A DNA stretch of 28,645 nt from positions 1-28,645 of the IMG/VR virus record IMGVR_UViG_3300045996_000274. One strand, 5' to 3'. Of the stretch, positions 8,712 through 16,217 are shown one piece after another. The first letter of the stretch is position 1, and every line of letters begins with the position of its first letter. This DNA comes from a virus. The notes beneath the pieces were generated by a model. The model did no database searches. It saw only the letters and a list, made by a program, of their open reading frames with translations, and was not told the DNA's origin. A program made the translations under genes and the position numbers.

Positions 8712-10011
8712 TTTCTTCTATTTGTGCCGTCTGGCTGTAATAAACATCTCCTTGATCTGCGGGCAAGGGCTCTTCATTGTTATGTTTCAACCAAATATTC
8801 TTGGTTATAATGTCATTTTTCCATTCAAGCTGTAAAGCCTCATCCCTGTATTTCCTAGCCTGTGCTTTCCTTAGTTCATCTTCTTGCAGGATAGGCAGCG
8901 CGCTATAGTTCATAGATGTTTCTATCTTATTATTATCGTATCCTATCTGCCTGTTGTATTGCTCGAATAGATCAGCAGCTTCTGGTATTATAGCATCCTG
9001 ATATAACAGCTTCTTAGCTTCGTTCTTATTTGCGAATGTCACACCACGGATAGAAGATAACAGCTCAACCGGGTAATTGTAAACATCGCATATCTGATTT
9101 GTATTAGCGTCTACCTCTTCAAATAATTTCAGAGCGGCGGCATCAAATACCATTGGTTGCCATGTTAGGGCTGCTGTAGATATAATAACCTGCCTTTGCT
9201 CCCTGCTTAATCCATAACCCTGAAATTCATTGTCAAGCCGTACCTTTTCATCCTCACTCATGGGAGTTACACCGAAATCATCAGACTGGCTATTTCTGCT
9301 GCTTAATATACCTATCGCGCCTTTCTTTTGTATCAGCGTAGTTCTTGCCTCCATAGCTGATATGAAGTTGGTAAGCGGGTACTTTAAAGCCCTCATCCGG
9401 CTATAAGGCAGCCATGTACACATATCAATGTCCATAGAGCTATCCGTAAACAGCATGAGGTTGCGCTTATCTAGCTTAGTACGTGTGCCATTCCAGTTAA
9501 ACCAAACCCCTTCTTTAAGGTCGTCATTCTCTAACTGGTATATAGGCTTATTGCGTTTATCAATCTCAATACACCACGGTGGCAATATCCATAAACGTGC
9601 TGGCCTGTCAGTAAATCCAGCAGGGTATACCTTCAATACGTAGCACCATCCCCTTAACTGCATGTTGATATACAACTGTTTCAGGAATTGCCTTTGCGAT
9701 TGTACCGGGTTCGGGTTCTTTAGTAATTGCTCCCATTCCTTATATTCGCCCCTGACCTTTTTATCCGATGCCGGGTTATATACTTCTACCTGACCTGCTG
9801 CAAATGCTTCTGACTTACGCAATAACAATGCAGTTATCAAGCTACAGCTATCTAGTATCAGTCTGCAATCGCTTGTACTTTCAAACTTATGCCATAATGT
9901 CTCTGCACCTTGACCCATACTCATGAACTGCATTCGTGGCGTCCACGGTATGCCGTGATGGTCACCCCGAAAGCCTTTTACCGCGTTGTTCAATCGTTCC
10001 CAAAAGCTCAT
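8677..10011 (-). CDS. Portal protein, HK97/SPP1-like
   Basis: 444 residues. It forms the dodecameric ring at one vertex through which DNA enters and leaves. Seen: an N-terminal clip/wing region with ILDSCSLITALLLRKSEA, a central stretch QLYINMQLRGWCYVLKVYP typical of phage portal proteins, IYQLENDDLKEGVWF, and a C-terminal helical stem/crown (INYSALPILQEDELRKAQ-type pattern at about residues 385-410). The gene is preceded by a 141-bp leader with a promoter-like box and a large hairpin, so it may begin the head operon. The C-terminal tail is Glu- and Gln-rich. Confidence 0.9.
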   Translation of the reverse strand: MSFWERLNNAVKGFRGDHHGIPWTPRMQFMSMGQGAETLWHKFESTSDCRLILDSCSLITALLLRKSEAFAAGQVEVYNPASDKKVRGEYKEWEQLLKNPNPVQSQRQFLKQLYINMQLRGWCYVLKVYPAGFTDRPARLWILPPWCIEIDKRNKPIYQLENDDLKEGVWFNWNGTRTKLDKRNLMLFTDSSMDIDMCTWLPYSRMRALKYPLTNFISAMEARTTLIQKKGAIGILSSRNSQSDDFGVTPMSEDEKVRLDNEFQGYGLSREQRQVIISTAALTWQPMVFDAAALKLFEEVDANTNQICDVYNYPVELLSSIRGVTFANKNEAKKLLYQDAIIPEAADLFEQYNRQIGYDNNKIETSMNYSALPILQEDELRKAQARKYRDEALQLEWKNDIITKNIWLKHNNEEPLPADQGDVYYSQTAQIEENGNTTEESLQV

Positions 10012-10021
10012 AATGCAGAAA

Positions 10022-10058
10022 AGCGTATAACATAGCCCGTAAGGCTACACTATACGCT
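10022..10058 (-). promoter_or_regulatory. Large hairpin just upstream of the portal start
   Basis: Outer stem AGCGTATA / TATACGCT (8 bp), a symmetric 3x3 internal loop, an inner stem TAGCC / GGCTA (5 bp) and a 5-nt loop. It ends 10 nt before the portal ATG at 10011. On the minus strand it is followed by TTTTCTGC, so it could be a weak terminator, but its place between a promoter-like box and a start codon suits a leader that controls translation or mRNA stability. Confidence 0.65.
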
Positions 10059-10120
10059 GTATAAGTTGGTTTAGTATTTGCATCAGTAGTTCCTAGTAGC
10101 TACCAACGTTATTGTTTAAA

Positions 10121-10128
10121 CAAATATA
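10121..10128 (-). promoter_or_regulatory. Candidate -7 promoter box (TATATTTG) before portal
   Basis: An exact match to the Bacteroidota -7 consensus TAnnTTTG on the minus strand, inside the 141-bp gap between terL and portal. I find no clear TTG at the -33 position, so it may be weak or need an activator. A transcript starting about 7 nt downstream would have a leader of about 100 nt containing the hairpin. Confidence 0.35.
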
Positions 10129-10152
10129 GACAAATATTTTAATTACCTAATT

Positions 10153-11325
10153 TTATTTTACTCTGTAGTAATGAGAATAGACACCATAACGGACTGAATC
10201 TAACAAGTGATTATACGAATCTATCGGTGTGTTGGTCGGTTTACCTGTGTCTTTATCATTGATCCATATATATCTCTTAACCTCTTCGTGGAGGTCTGCG
10301 CTTGACGCTGCATAAAACACATCGTACTCCTTCATCTTTTCAATGCCTGCGTTAATACTGCCCTGCCCCTTACGTGCTGGTAGCCAGTTTGCGCCACCTA
10401 CTTCCCGTAATTGCCTACCCATGTCTTTATCGTTTTCACAATATACAGGCTTAGTATGGTCAAACCCTGCCTGCTCAAATATACCCTTTAAATGTTTTGC
10501 CGCTATTCCCGGCTCATAACATAATTGTTTTATGTATATAGCTCCGGCTATTCGCCACAACTTAGTACCTGCTGTAGGGTCATTGGTATAACCAAAGTCA
10601 AGACCGCCAAAAAAGGTTTCTTCTCTGGTCATTCTGTCAAACTGTTCATCTGGTATGCGTTTCCACGTAGGATAGATAAGACCTGTAATATTACCTGTAT
10701 ATCCTCTGGCATATACCCTCCATAAACCAGGGTCTTTAATGCCCTCTATCTTCATATGTTCCTCTTCAGTAAGGAACACGTTATGCCTATGGTCTGATAT
10801 GATTAGCTTAACGGTTGCTGATAGTTCGTTTGTGGTAGGGTCTGTGCCTATTAGCATGTCATGTGCCCAAAATGGAACAGTAGGGTTATAATCTATATAG
10901 ATTTGCTTGCGGGTACGTATGGCTAACTGAAAGAAGATAGCCCAACTAATACCATTAGCCTCGTTTACAAATAGGTAATCACGTTTACCATTCTTTGCTG
11001 ATTGCTCAGTGAGGTTAGATACAAATTCTATTATGCTGCCGTTTTTAAAGTATATTATTCTGTCAGACCTATTCCAGTTCTCAATATAGTACTTTAAATC
11101 AGGGGTTGTAGCGTAGATGTTTTCAGCGTCCCTGTAAGCACCTTTCTTAAGGTTGGGTATTGATTCACCTGTTACTGTTATGACAGTATTAGGCCGCTCC
11201 ATAGCCCGTAGAAAGAGGACTTGATCTAAGCTATATGTTTTACTAGAGGATGTACCACCCTGATTAACTAAAATCTTCTCGGTGGCAGTATAATTAGCAT
11301 GGAAAACTGGTGTACAGTTAAACAT
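10153..11325 (-). CDS. terL: Terminase large subunit
   Basis: 390 residues. ATPase and nuclease that pumps DNA into the prohead and cuts it. A Walker A variant NQGGTSSSKTYS is at residues 21-32, a Walker B-like stretch DYLFVNEANG at about 116-125, and the RNase H-like nuclease motifs are GGLDFGYTNDP (D243), YCEND (E297) and DSYNHLLDSVRYG (D377 region). The length is at the short end for the PBSX/terminase-3 type but all motifs are present. Its ATG overlaps the terS stop by 8 bp. Confidence 0.93.
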   Translation of the reverse strand: MFNCTPVFHANYTATEKILVNQGGTSSSKTYSLDQVLFLRAMERPNTVITVTGESIPNLKKGAYRDAENIYATTPDLKYYIENWNRSDRIIYFKNGSIIEFVSNLTEQSAKNGKRDYLFVNEANGISWAIFFQLAIRTRKQIYIDYNPTVPFWAHDMLIGTDPTTNELSATVKLIISDHRHNVFLTEEEHMKIEGIKDPGLWRVYARGYTGNITGLIYPTWKRIPDEQFDRMTREETFFGGLDFGYTNDPTAGTKLWRIAGAIYIKQLCYEPGIAAKHLKGIFEQAGFDHTKPVYCENDKDMGRQLREVGGANWLPARKGQGSINAGIEKMKEYDVFYAASSADLHEEVKRYIWINDKDTGKPTNTPIDSYNHLLDSVRYGVYSHYYRVK

Positions 11326-11791
11326 TATCTTTAGGCTCTGAGTCGGCTAAAGGCGGGGCATTGTTAAATATGTTAATTACAGGTGCTGGTGCTGTATTTT
11401 CCCCCTCCTGCTCAGTTACGTGCTTATCCCTCCACTTCTTTGGTTGCCTGTTCTTAAGCCAGAATATCATTGAGGTAGGGTCAGGTGGGTAATATTCAGT
11501 AAACGGCACTACCATTTCTTCGCCCTGATTGTTGAATATCTTAACTGCGTCCTTCTCAAAACCCCTAGCTCTTTTATATAAACTTTCTGTAATGTCTGAG
11601 TCTGCAATGTCCTTACCCTTTTTTATGGACTCGAAAAAGTTAGGATGCGCTATTTTCCAATTGTTTATGGTTGATACGTCTACCTCAAAGAACTTGGCTA
11701 GTTCTTCATCTGTATGTCCGAGCAAAGCAAGTTTGTACGCCTGTTCGTCATACTCATCTTTATACAATGTCGGCCTGCCCATTTCTGCCAT
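11318..11791 (-). CDS. terS: Terminase small subunit
   Basis: 157 residues. It should recognise the packaging site on phage DNA and load TerL. The N-terminus MGRPTLYKDEYDEQAYKLAL leads into a helix-turn-helix (about residues 22-50, with DEELAKFFEVDVSTINNWK). A central helical oligomerisation region and PTSMIFWLKNRQPKKWRDKH follow, both typical of TerS. The C-terminus is acidic and disordered and probably contacts TerL. The start may be M4 rather than M1. It directly precedes terL with an 8-bp overlap. Confidence 0.88.
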   Translation of the reverse strand: MAEMGRPTLYKDEYDEQAYKLALLGHTDEELAKFFEVDVSTINNWKIAHPNFFESIKKGKDIADSDITESLYKRARGFEKDAVKIFNNQGEEMVVPFTEYYPPDPTSMIFWLKNRQPKKWRDKHVTEQEGENTAPAPVINIFNNAPPLADSEPKDNV

Positions 11792-11793
11792 AA

Positions 11794-12279
11794 TTACGCT
11801 GGTATATAGTTATTTTGATCTGCCGGGTCTTTTTTGTATTGCACTTCAGTAGCACCTAGACCTGTACACAAAGGACATTCCATATAGTCCCCTGTTGGTG
11901 TACCGTCGGGCTGGTAAGTAGGTATTATCCCTTCGCCACCACATTGAGCGCATGTATAAGGGTAATCTGCTGCTATTTCAATCTCTAAATCCTCTTTAAT
12001 GTCGTCTAGGCTGGCTGTGTAGGTAACCTCTGTATTATCTGGTATACCTGAATCCATTATAGTTTGCACCTGTGATTGTAGGGCTGTAAATTGAGGTTCT
12101 GCCTCTGCGTATGTTGCTGGCCAATCTAGCTCTAATGCTGCCATTAGATCAACTATAGCTTCATCTACTGCTGTTATTGTAGGCTCCTTGAAAGTATTAG
12201 GTACAGTAACCTCACCGGATGAGTCGATATTCTTCGCATCCTCTAATTGGTAAGGCTTTGTAAATTCAGGTATTGCCAT
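11794..12279 (-). CDS. Protein with a DnaJ-like zinc finger, next to terS
   Basis: 161 residues. The first 105 are acidic and helical without a known domain. The C-terminal part has two CxxC pairs in DnaJ-type repeats: CAQCGGEG (C110, C113) and CPLCTGLG (C135, C138), with a turn-rich insert between them, so it probably binds one zinc ion. It lies 2 bp upstream of terS and should be made with the packaging genes. There is no J domain, so it is not DnaJ itself. A role in packaging or in holding a partner protein is only inferred. Confidence 0.75.
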   Translation of the reverse strand: MAIPEFTKPYQLEDAKNIDSSGEVTVPNTFKEPTITAVDEAIVDLMAALELDWPATYAEAEPQFTALQSQVQTIMDSGIPDNTEVTYTASLDDIKEDLEIEIAADYPYTCAQCGGEGIIPTYQPDGTPTGDYMECPLCTGLGATEVQYKKDPADQNNYIPA

Positions 12280-12301
12280 TGAATGCTAAGGTAAGTAGTT
12301 G

Positions 12302-12475
12302 CTAATTAATATCCAAATTAAGAGGCGGGAACACTCTAACATTTTCTGGTATACCCCACCCTTTGCGCTTAAAGTCTTCGATTAAAGCTAATGGCACAAA
12401 TACATACGTTATACTGTTCAGATGTGCTTTAAACTCATCTTCAGTTATTGTGTAATCATATTTGTATTCAGGCAT
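12302..12475 (-). CDS. 57-aa unknown protein
   Basis: A complete small reading frame from ATG (MPEYKYDYTITEDEFKAHL) to TAG, filling the gap between two longer genes with 22 bp on each side. Composition and codon use look like the neighbours. The middle (SITYVFVPLALIEDFK) could be an amphipathic helix. I recognise no family. Confidence 0.55.
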   Translation of the reverse strand: MPEYKYDYTITEDEFKAHLNSITYVFVPLALIEDFKRKGWGIPENVRVFPPLNLDIN

Positions 12476-12497
12476 AGTTTGGTTGAATTAAGCAAAT

Positions 12498-12836
12498 TTA
12501 AGGATAAAGTTTAGACCTATGGCCAATGGGGATAGTAATATCATGTTTAACACTAGCAATGATAGTTGTACGGCGATTGATAAAATCACCCATATTTTGA
12601 CCTTTCATAATACGAGCCTCACAGAAAGGTTTATCTTGGTATCTGAATTGGATTATGTTGTCATGCTTAAGTATTTCCACATCTACCTCTACCATTAGTT
12701 TGTGAAACTTTCTGGCAAATATGTAAGCGGCAAACTTGTTAATCCAGTTTAGGCACAACTGCTCTGACATGTCAACACATTCAGGCAGACATGACATTTT
12801 AATAGCATCTTTCTTTTTTAGCATCAGTATGCCCAT
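12498..12836 (-). CDS. 112-aa unknown protein
   Basis: A basic protein with five cysteines, four in the first half (C16, C20, C28 and others) and one near FCEARIMKG. It contains a beta-rich stretch HKLMVEVDVEILKHDNIIQFRY. No membrane segment. It is separated by only 4 bp from the 53-aa gene before it. Function unknown. Confidence 0.6.
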   Translation of the reverse strand: MGILMLKKKDAIKMSCLPECVDMSEQLCLNWINKFAAYIFARKFHKLMVEVDVEILKHDNIIQFRYQDKPFCEARIMKGQNMGDFINRRTTIIASVKHDITIPIGHRSKLYP

Positions 12837-12840
12837 AATC

Positions 12841-13002
12841 TCAATTAGTTAGCGGAGTTAAAGAGCGTTTAATAATGAAAGCCCCTGAATCGGTTATGAG
12901 AAATATATACTTACCATTATCAAAATGAGCCTGACAATTACAATAAAACTCAATAAACCAGTTTTGTTTTATATTTGATACTAATGTTCCTAATACTTTC
13001 AT
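12841..13002 (-). CDS. 53-aa unknown protein
   Basis: A complete frame from ATG (MKVLGTLVSNIKQNWFIEFY) to TGA. It has a CNC pair and a beta-strand pattern (KYIFLITDSGAFIIK) suggesting a tiny beta domain. The 64 bp upstream hold nothing I can identify. It is followed 4 bp later by the 112-aa gene. Confidence 0.5.
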   Translation of the reverse strand: MKVLGTLVSNIKQNWFIEFYCNCQAHFDNGKYIFLITDSGAFIIKRSLTPLTN

Positions 13003-13066
13003 ATTGACGTTTTTAGCCCATTAAATTAATTCCCCCTTCCCTACCCATCTAAATCACATTATAGTG

Positions 13067-13252
13067 TCAGGAATTGGTGTCTGTGTGCGTTAAATCGGTA
13101 TTCGGTTGCTGTATAGGTTGCTCGATAACTATACGAGTGTCATCTTTGTACTCAGCGTCATTGCCTATGAAACACCACATGCCGTTACCATAGTAGGCTA
13201 CAGTCCATTCATTATCATCTAGTTTTACCCAGTAGTGGCCGTTTGGTCTCAT
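13067..13252 (-). CDS. Small conserved phage protein (GHYWVK type)
   Basis: 61 residues. The aromatic-rich pattern GHYWVKLDDNEWTVAYYG then WCFIGND is shared by many tiny proteins of Bacteroidota phages, which look like a WW- or SH3-like beta sheet. The function of that group is not known to me. The ATG overlaps the stop of the homing endonuclease gene by 4 bp. Confidence 0.65.
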   Translation of the reverse strand: MRPNGHYWVKLDDNEWTVAYYGNGMWCFIGNDAEYKDDTRIVIEQPIQQPNTDLTHTDTNS

Positions 13253-13959
13253 AATATATTCATTGAGTGGTTATCCATATCATTTGACGGTTGCGAATGG
13301 GGAGGTAATATGTCTTTGTTGACTACTATTCGACCTCCGCAAGTACATTTATCTACTGCGTCTCTGCATTCATAGCATACCCATTCTACTTTCTCTTCAG
13401 GTTGTTCGTCATCGGTCATATGCTTCCATCTTTTACCTTGCAATACTAGACCTATATAGCCCCAATGGCATTTATTGATTATAGCAGCTATTTTCTTTAA
13501 TGTTAGCCCATCTTTACGCAATGATTGTATTCTTCTCACATCTTGCTCAGTTAGTTTGGATAATACGCTATCCTCACCGTTTTGCTTCGTTAACCCTGTT
13601 GCTATAGCATGATGCACATTTTCTAAATGCGTACACCACTCGAGGTTATCAATATGATTATTGAGTTTATTGCCATCTTTGTGATTAATGAATGGTTTGC
13701 CTAAAGGGTTATCAATAAATGCTTTTGCGACTAAAATGTGAGTTTTTATAGTGTGCCCTTTATCATTTCTCTTTAGATTGGATATATAGTAGCCATTTGT
13801 TTTGGCATTCATTTTAGATATACCTCCTTTGACTAATCGCTTATGACCATCTATAGTCACAATTGTACGTGGCTCACTCCTAAACCTACCGTGATTGCTT
13901 ATTGAGTAATAGCCCTCCCATCCTTTAACTGGCAACCATAGTTCATTTTCGTATGTCAT
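13249..13959 (-). CDS. HNH homing endonuclease with C-terminal Cys cluster
   Basis: 236 residues from the ATG at 13959, one base after the preceding stop. Earlier in-frame ATGs would overlap that gene and lie before the usual N-terminus. Domains in order: NUMOD4 (ENELWLPVKGWEGYYSISNHG, here residues 4-24), HNH (HILVAKAF, then INHKDGNKLNNHIDNLEWC, 91-109), and a helix-turn-helix (about 133-180, with KLTEQDVRRIQSLRKDGLT). It should cut an intron-less cognate site and spread itself. Unusually it carries a C-terminal extension with four cysteines (C195, C198, C205, C207), a likely zinc knuckle that may come from a gene it inserted into. Confidence 0.85.
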   Translation of the reverse strand: MTYENELWLPVKGWEGYYSISNHGRFRSEPRTIVTIDGHKRLVKGGISKMNAKTNGYYISNLKRNDKGHTIKTHILVAKAFIDNPLGKPFINHKDGNKLNNHIDNLEWCTHLENVHHAIATGLTKQNGEDSVLSKLTEQDVRRIQSLRKDGLTLKKIAAIINKCHWGYIGLVLQGKRWKHMTDDEQPEEKVEWVCYECRDAVDKCTCGGRIVVNKDILPPHSQPSNDMDNHSMNIL

Positions 13960-13960
13960 G

Positions 13961-14173
13961 TTATTCAATTTCATCTGTACAAGGGAATCTCCCCTCAAAG
14001 AAACCTACCTTAAGTGTGGTGTATTCAATCTCATCCTTCCCCTCCTGCATTACGGGGTGTTGGGAAAGGTAGTTGAAGAGATTATTGTATATTTCTGACG
14101 GATAAAATTCCAGTAGGTTATGTTGCATGTCAAGTATTGCTTGCCGTATGCGATTATTTTCCTTTGTCATCAT
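13961..14173 (-). CDS. 70-aa unknown protein
   Basis: Helical and polar, beginning MMTKENNRIRQAILDM and ending in GFFEGRFPCTDEIE. It follows the XRE regulator gene by 2 bp and ends one base before the homing endonuclease. No domain is recognised; its single cysteine is near the C-terminus. Confidence 0.55.
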   Translation of the reverse strand: MMTKENNRIRQAILDMQHNLLEFYPSEIYNNLFNYLSQHPVMQEGKDEIEYTTLKVGFFEGRFPCTDEIE

Positions 14174-14175
14174 CT

Positions 14176-14475
14176 TTATTTTTGATTGTTAGAGATTGGG
14201 CGACTATTAAGAATGAATTTTGCCATAAGTGTTAGCTGTTCGCGTTCTGTATCTGTCATTGTAGAAATGAGTGTAGTTAATTCATCCATACCCTCATCGT
14301 ATTTTATACCGAAATAGTCATATAGCTTTTGAACTACTTTGTATGAGGGCTTTGATATTGCACCTGTTTCAAGTTGGGATAAGTACGAATTACTAATGCC
14401 TGTATCTTTTTCAACAACACGAAGCGTTTTGCCCTGCGCCGTCCTTACTACTTTTATCCGTTCGCCTATTTTCAT
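14176..14475 (-). CDS. XRE-family HTH regulator
   Basis: 99 residues. A Cro/C1-type helix-turn-helix fills residues 3-58: ERIKVVRTAQGKTLRVVEKD, then TGISNSYLSQLETG, with the recognition helix around SNSYLSQLE. The C-terminus (61-90) is helical and may dimerise. It is embedded in a run of tightly packed genes with no promoter of its own, so its target is probably elsewhere. It may act as a phage repressor, a middle regulator or an antitoxin-like protein; no toxin partner is evident. Confidence 0.8.
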   Translation of the reverse strand: MKIGERIKVVRTAQGKTLRVVEKDTGISNSYLSQLETGAISKPSYKVVQKLYDYFGIKYDEGMDELTTLISTMTDTEREQLTLMAKFILNSRPISNNQK

Positions 14476-14478
14476 CCT

Positions 14479-14688
14479 TTATCGGTTTGAGGGGGTGAGA
14501 AATCGCCAATCGGTTACAATTACGTCAAATTCAAGACTATCGCCTTTAGGTGTTAGCCATTCTATGCCATTCCAATAAGCTTTACCATAATTGCAGTTTG
14601 AAATATCGAAAATGTCAAACTTGATTTCAACAATTGTGTTTATTGGTGGCTTTTCATTGCCCGCATGTTGCCATAATACTTCTTTCAT
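14479..14688 (-). CDS. Small beta-rich conserved protein
   Basis: 69 residues, with PPINTIVEIKFDI and a W-rich core (YWNGIEWLTPKG, TDWRFLTPS). It resembles small phage proteins of the 'GEWRPLTP' type, whose role is unknown to me. Spaced 2-3 bp from both neighbours. Confidence 0.6.
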   Translation of the reverse strand: MKEVLWQHAGNEKPPINTIVEIKFDIFDISNCNYGKAYWNGIEWLTPKGDSLEFDVIVTDWRFLTPSNR

Positions 14689-14690
14689 AA

Positions 14691-15020
14691 TTATTTCATT
14701 TCGGTTAGTGTTAGTGTTGCGGGGCGGATGGAGTAACCGCAGTCTTTAGGGGTAATGAAATTTGGCATATCAGAATAATTATTCCATGCTTCCTTTTCAG
14801 TATCACCGATTGCTAGCACCTTATTATTTTCATCACATACAGCGTAAACTTGAATTGTGGGTGGTGGGGCATAAGCAATAAGTTCAGTTAATAAATGGCT
14901 GCCATAAGCCCCATTATCATATAATACATACGCTCTTTCTCTTTGAGCTTGTGTAAATATTTGCACTACTTTACCTTTTGCACCGTATTTATTACCTACC
15001 TTATCTCCTACTTTAAACAT
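14691..15020 (-). CDS. Protein with N-terminal KOW/SH3-like fold
   Basis: 109 residues. The N-terminus MFKVGDKVGNKYGAKGKVVQ has the KOW-like GDxV...GxV pattern and folds as a small beta barrel by analogy. The second half (IQVYAVCDENNKVLAIGDT) is a separate alpha/beta segment. It overlaps the preceding gene by 13 bp. Function unknown; it may bind nucleic acid or protein. Confidence 0.6.
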   Translation of the reverse strand: MFKVGDKVGNKYGAKGKVVQIFTQAQRERAYVLYDNGAYGSHLLTELIAYAPPPTIQVYAVCDENNKVLAIGDTEKEAWNNYSDMPNFITPKDCGYSIRPATLTLTEMK

Positions 15021-15253
15021 TGTCGTTGGGGTTTGGTGTTAAGTGTGTTAAGGTATGCTCGGAACTTAGGGAAGTCCTGATTAATCAGTAATACTCTATC
15101 TGAGAAACTACCCTTAATTTTATTCTTCCTGCAATACCTGTTGATTATATTATCCCATTTATACGTCTTGTTATTCTTAGACTTAATGCCCATCCTATCC
15201 ATCAAGGTATACATACCTGATACTGCGCTAGTCCATTCATGGTATCTACTCAT
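15008..15253 (-). CDS. 81-aa basic unknown protein
   Basis: Basic and helical, beginning MSRYHEWTSAVSGMYTLMDR, with a lysine-rich middle (KSKNNKTYKW, CRKNKIKG) that could bind nucleic acid. It starts inside the end of the 55-aa gene (8-bp overlap) and ends inside the next gene (13-bp overlap), so it is translationally coupled. No family recognised. Confidence 0.55.
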   Translation of the reverse strand: MSRYHEWTSAVSGMYTLMDRMGIKSKNNKTYKWDNIINRYCRKNKIKGSFSDRVLLINQDFPKFRAYLNTLNTKPQRQCLK

Positions 15254-15413
15254 TGCCTACCTCCTCTTCAATTTGTACGCAAGTGTAGCCGAGATACTGA
15301 AGCTGGCTAACTGTCCTGTGTGTATCCCAACATATTTTATTCCATGCGCCTGATTCGCTACCACCTGTAGCAACCTCATTGCCCTTGCCGTCTCGTACCA
15401 CCCATTTATTCAT
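15246..15413 (-). CDS. 55-aa unknown protein
   Basis: A complete frame from the ATG at 15413 (MNKWVVRDGKGNEVATGG) to TAG. An ATG four codons earlier (15425) is in frame but would lengthen the overlap. It has two cysteines and a mixed sheet/helix pattern (NKICWDTHRTVSQLQYLGYT). The start overlaps the previous stop in an 8-nt ATGAATAA junction. Confidence 0.55.
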   Translation of the reverse strand: MNKWVVRDGKGNEVATGGSESGAWNKICWDTHRTVSQLQYLGYTCVQIEEEVGNE

Positions 15414-15642
15414 GTGATGTGCCATTTAAGTAATATTTCATCAACTTATTAAATTCCCTGTAGCCTATAACATCCCCTTCCCCATTTTCTATAGTATCAA
15501 TCAGTGCATCTCCGTCTAGATCATTGTAAGTAGTCCCGTACCTATTCTCACATTCTTCAGATATTTTATCTAACACCTCCGCACGCTGCTTACTCAACAG
15601 GCAAGCCTTACGTATTAGTTTACTAAATTCTTTATTATTCAT
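15406..15642 (-). CDS. 78-aa helical unknown protein
   Basis: Start chosen at the ATG at 15642 (MNNKEFSKLIRKACLL), because upstream starts would read through the preceding gene. Helical N-terminus and acidic C-terminal half (LDGDALIDTIENGEGD). Starts and ends in identical ATGAATAA overlap junctions and, like the gene before it, ends in Ser-His-Glu. No known domain. Confidence 0.6.
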   Translation of the reverse strand: MNNKEFSKLIRKACLLSKQRAEVLDKISEECENRYGTTYNDLDGDALIDTIENGEGDVIGYREFNKLMKYYLNGTSHE

Positions 15643-16021
15643 GTGATGCAGGTTTGAAAGACGGTTGAGAATAGGTATCAAGATCAAATGGCTTAACATT
15701 GAATGTATTTATTTCTTCCATACGTATGCCATAATCCTCATCCCCATCATTCAGCTCAGACCATTTCCATTTGTCCCATACAAGGTATTTATCCTCTCCT
15801 ATTCCATAAAATGGATCATGGCCAAACAAAGGTTGGTTATTCACTATCTTTTGTTCTGATTCATTTAGCGGATTAGATTGTTTCCATTCATCATAAAATA
15901 CTTGGTAAATTTCTTTTACTTGTGCAGCCTGCTCAATAGTGGTGAATGTTCCTATTACCCATTCCCCCCAGTCATCATATGACCCATGATCGCATACTAC
16001 CTGATATACTTTATTTTCCAT
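15635..16021 (-). CDS. 128-aa acidic unknown protein
   Basis: Start at the ATG at 16021 (MENKVYQVVCDHGSYDDW), giving an 11-bp overlap with the preceding gene; longer forms would overlap it fully. Tryptophan-rich and acidic (KYLVWDKWKWSELNDGDEDY). The beta strand pattern at the N-terminus with EWVIGTFTTIEQAAQV suggests a small alpha/beta domain. Function unknown. Confidence 0.6.
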   Translation of the reverse strand: MENKVYQVVCDHGSYDDWGEWVIGTFTTIEQAAQVKEIYQVFYDEWKQSNPLNESEQKIVNNQPLFGHDPFYGIGEDKYLVWDKWKWSELNDGDEDYGIRMEEINTFNVKPFDLDTYSQPSFKPASHE

Positions 16022-16217
16022 CTTGATTTGAGTTTTTGGGGGTGATAGTAAAGAACTCGTCAGCATAAAACCTGTTAGCTCGACAATTTGAGTGGGAGTA
16101 CCTAACATACACAGAACGTGATGTAACCTTAGTAACGACACCTATTCTACCTGATAAAATATCCGTTATGCTATCTCCTTCATTAAATTCTTTGCGTGTT
16201 ATCTTACTTTTCATCAT
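16011..16217 (-). CDS. Small SH3/KOW-like protein
   Basis: 68 residues, basic. The pattern FNEGDSITDILSGRIGVVTK followed by SVYVRYSHS is that of a small KOW/SH3 barrel. It overlaps the preceding HTH gene by 14 bp (11 bp if the second Met is used). Its role is unknown; a second protein of this kind is encoded at 14691-15020 and a third at 23748-23933. Confidence 0.55.
   Translation of the reverse strand: MMKSKITRKEFNEGDSITDILSGRIGVVTKVTSRSVYVRYSHSNCRANRFYADEFFTITPKNSNQDGK

Noticed and set aside
12280-13066. Noncoding RNA in the gaps after the zinc-finger gene.
   Set aside because: The gaps are explained by two complete small genes; the 64 bp that remain show no hairpin or promoter.
15406-15648. 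The 14-bp repeat as phage attachment sites.
   Set aside because: There is no integrase in the window and the repeats form functional gene junctions.
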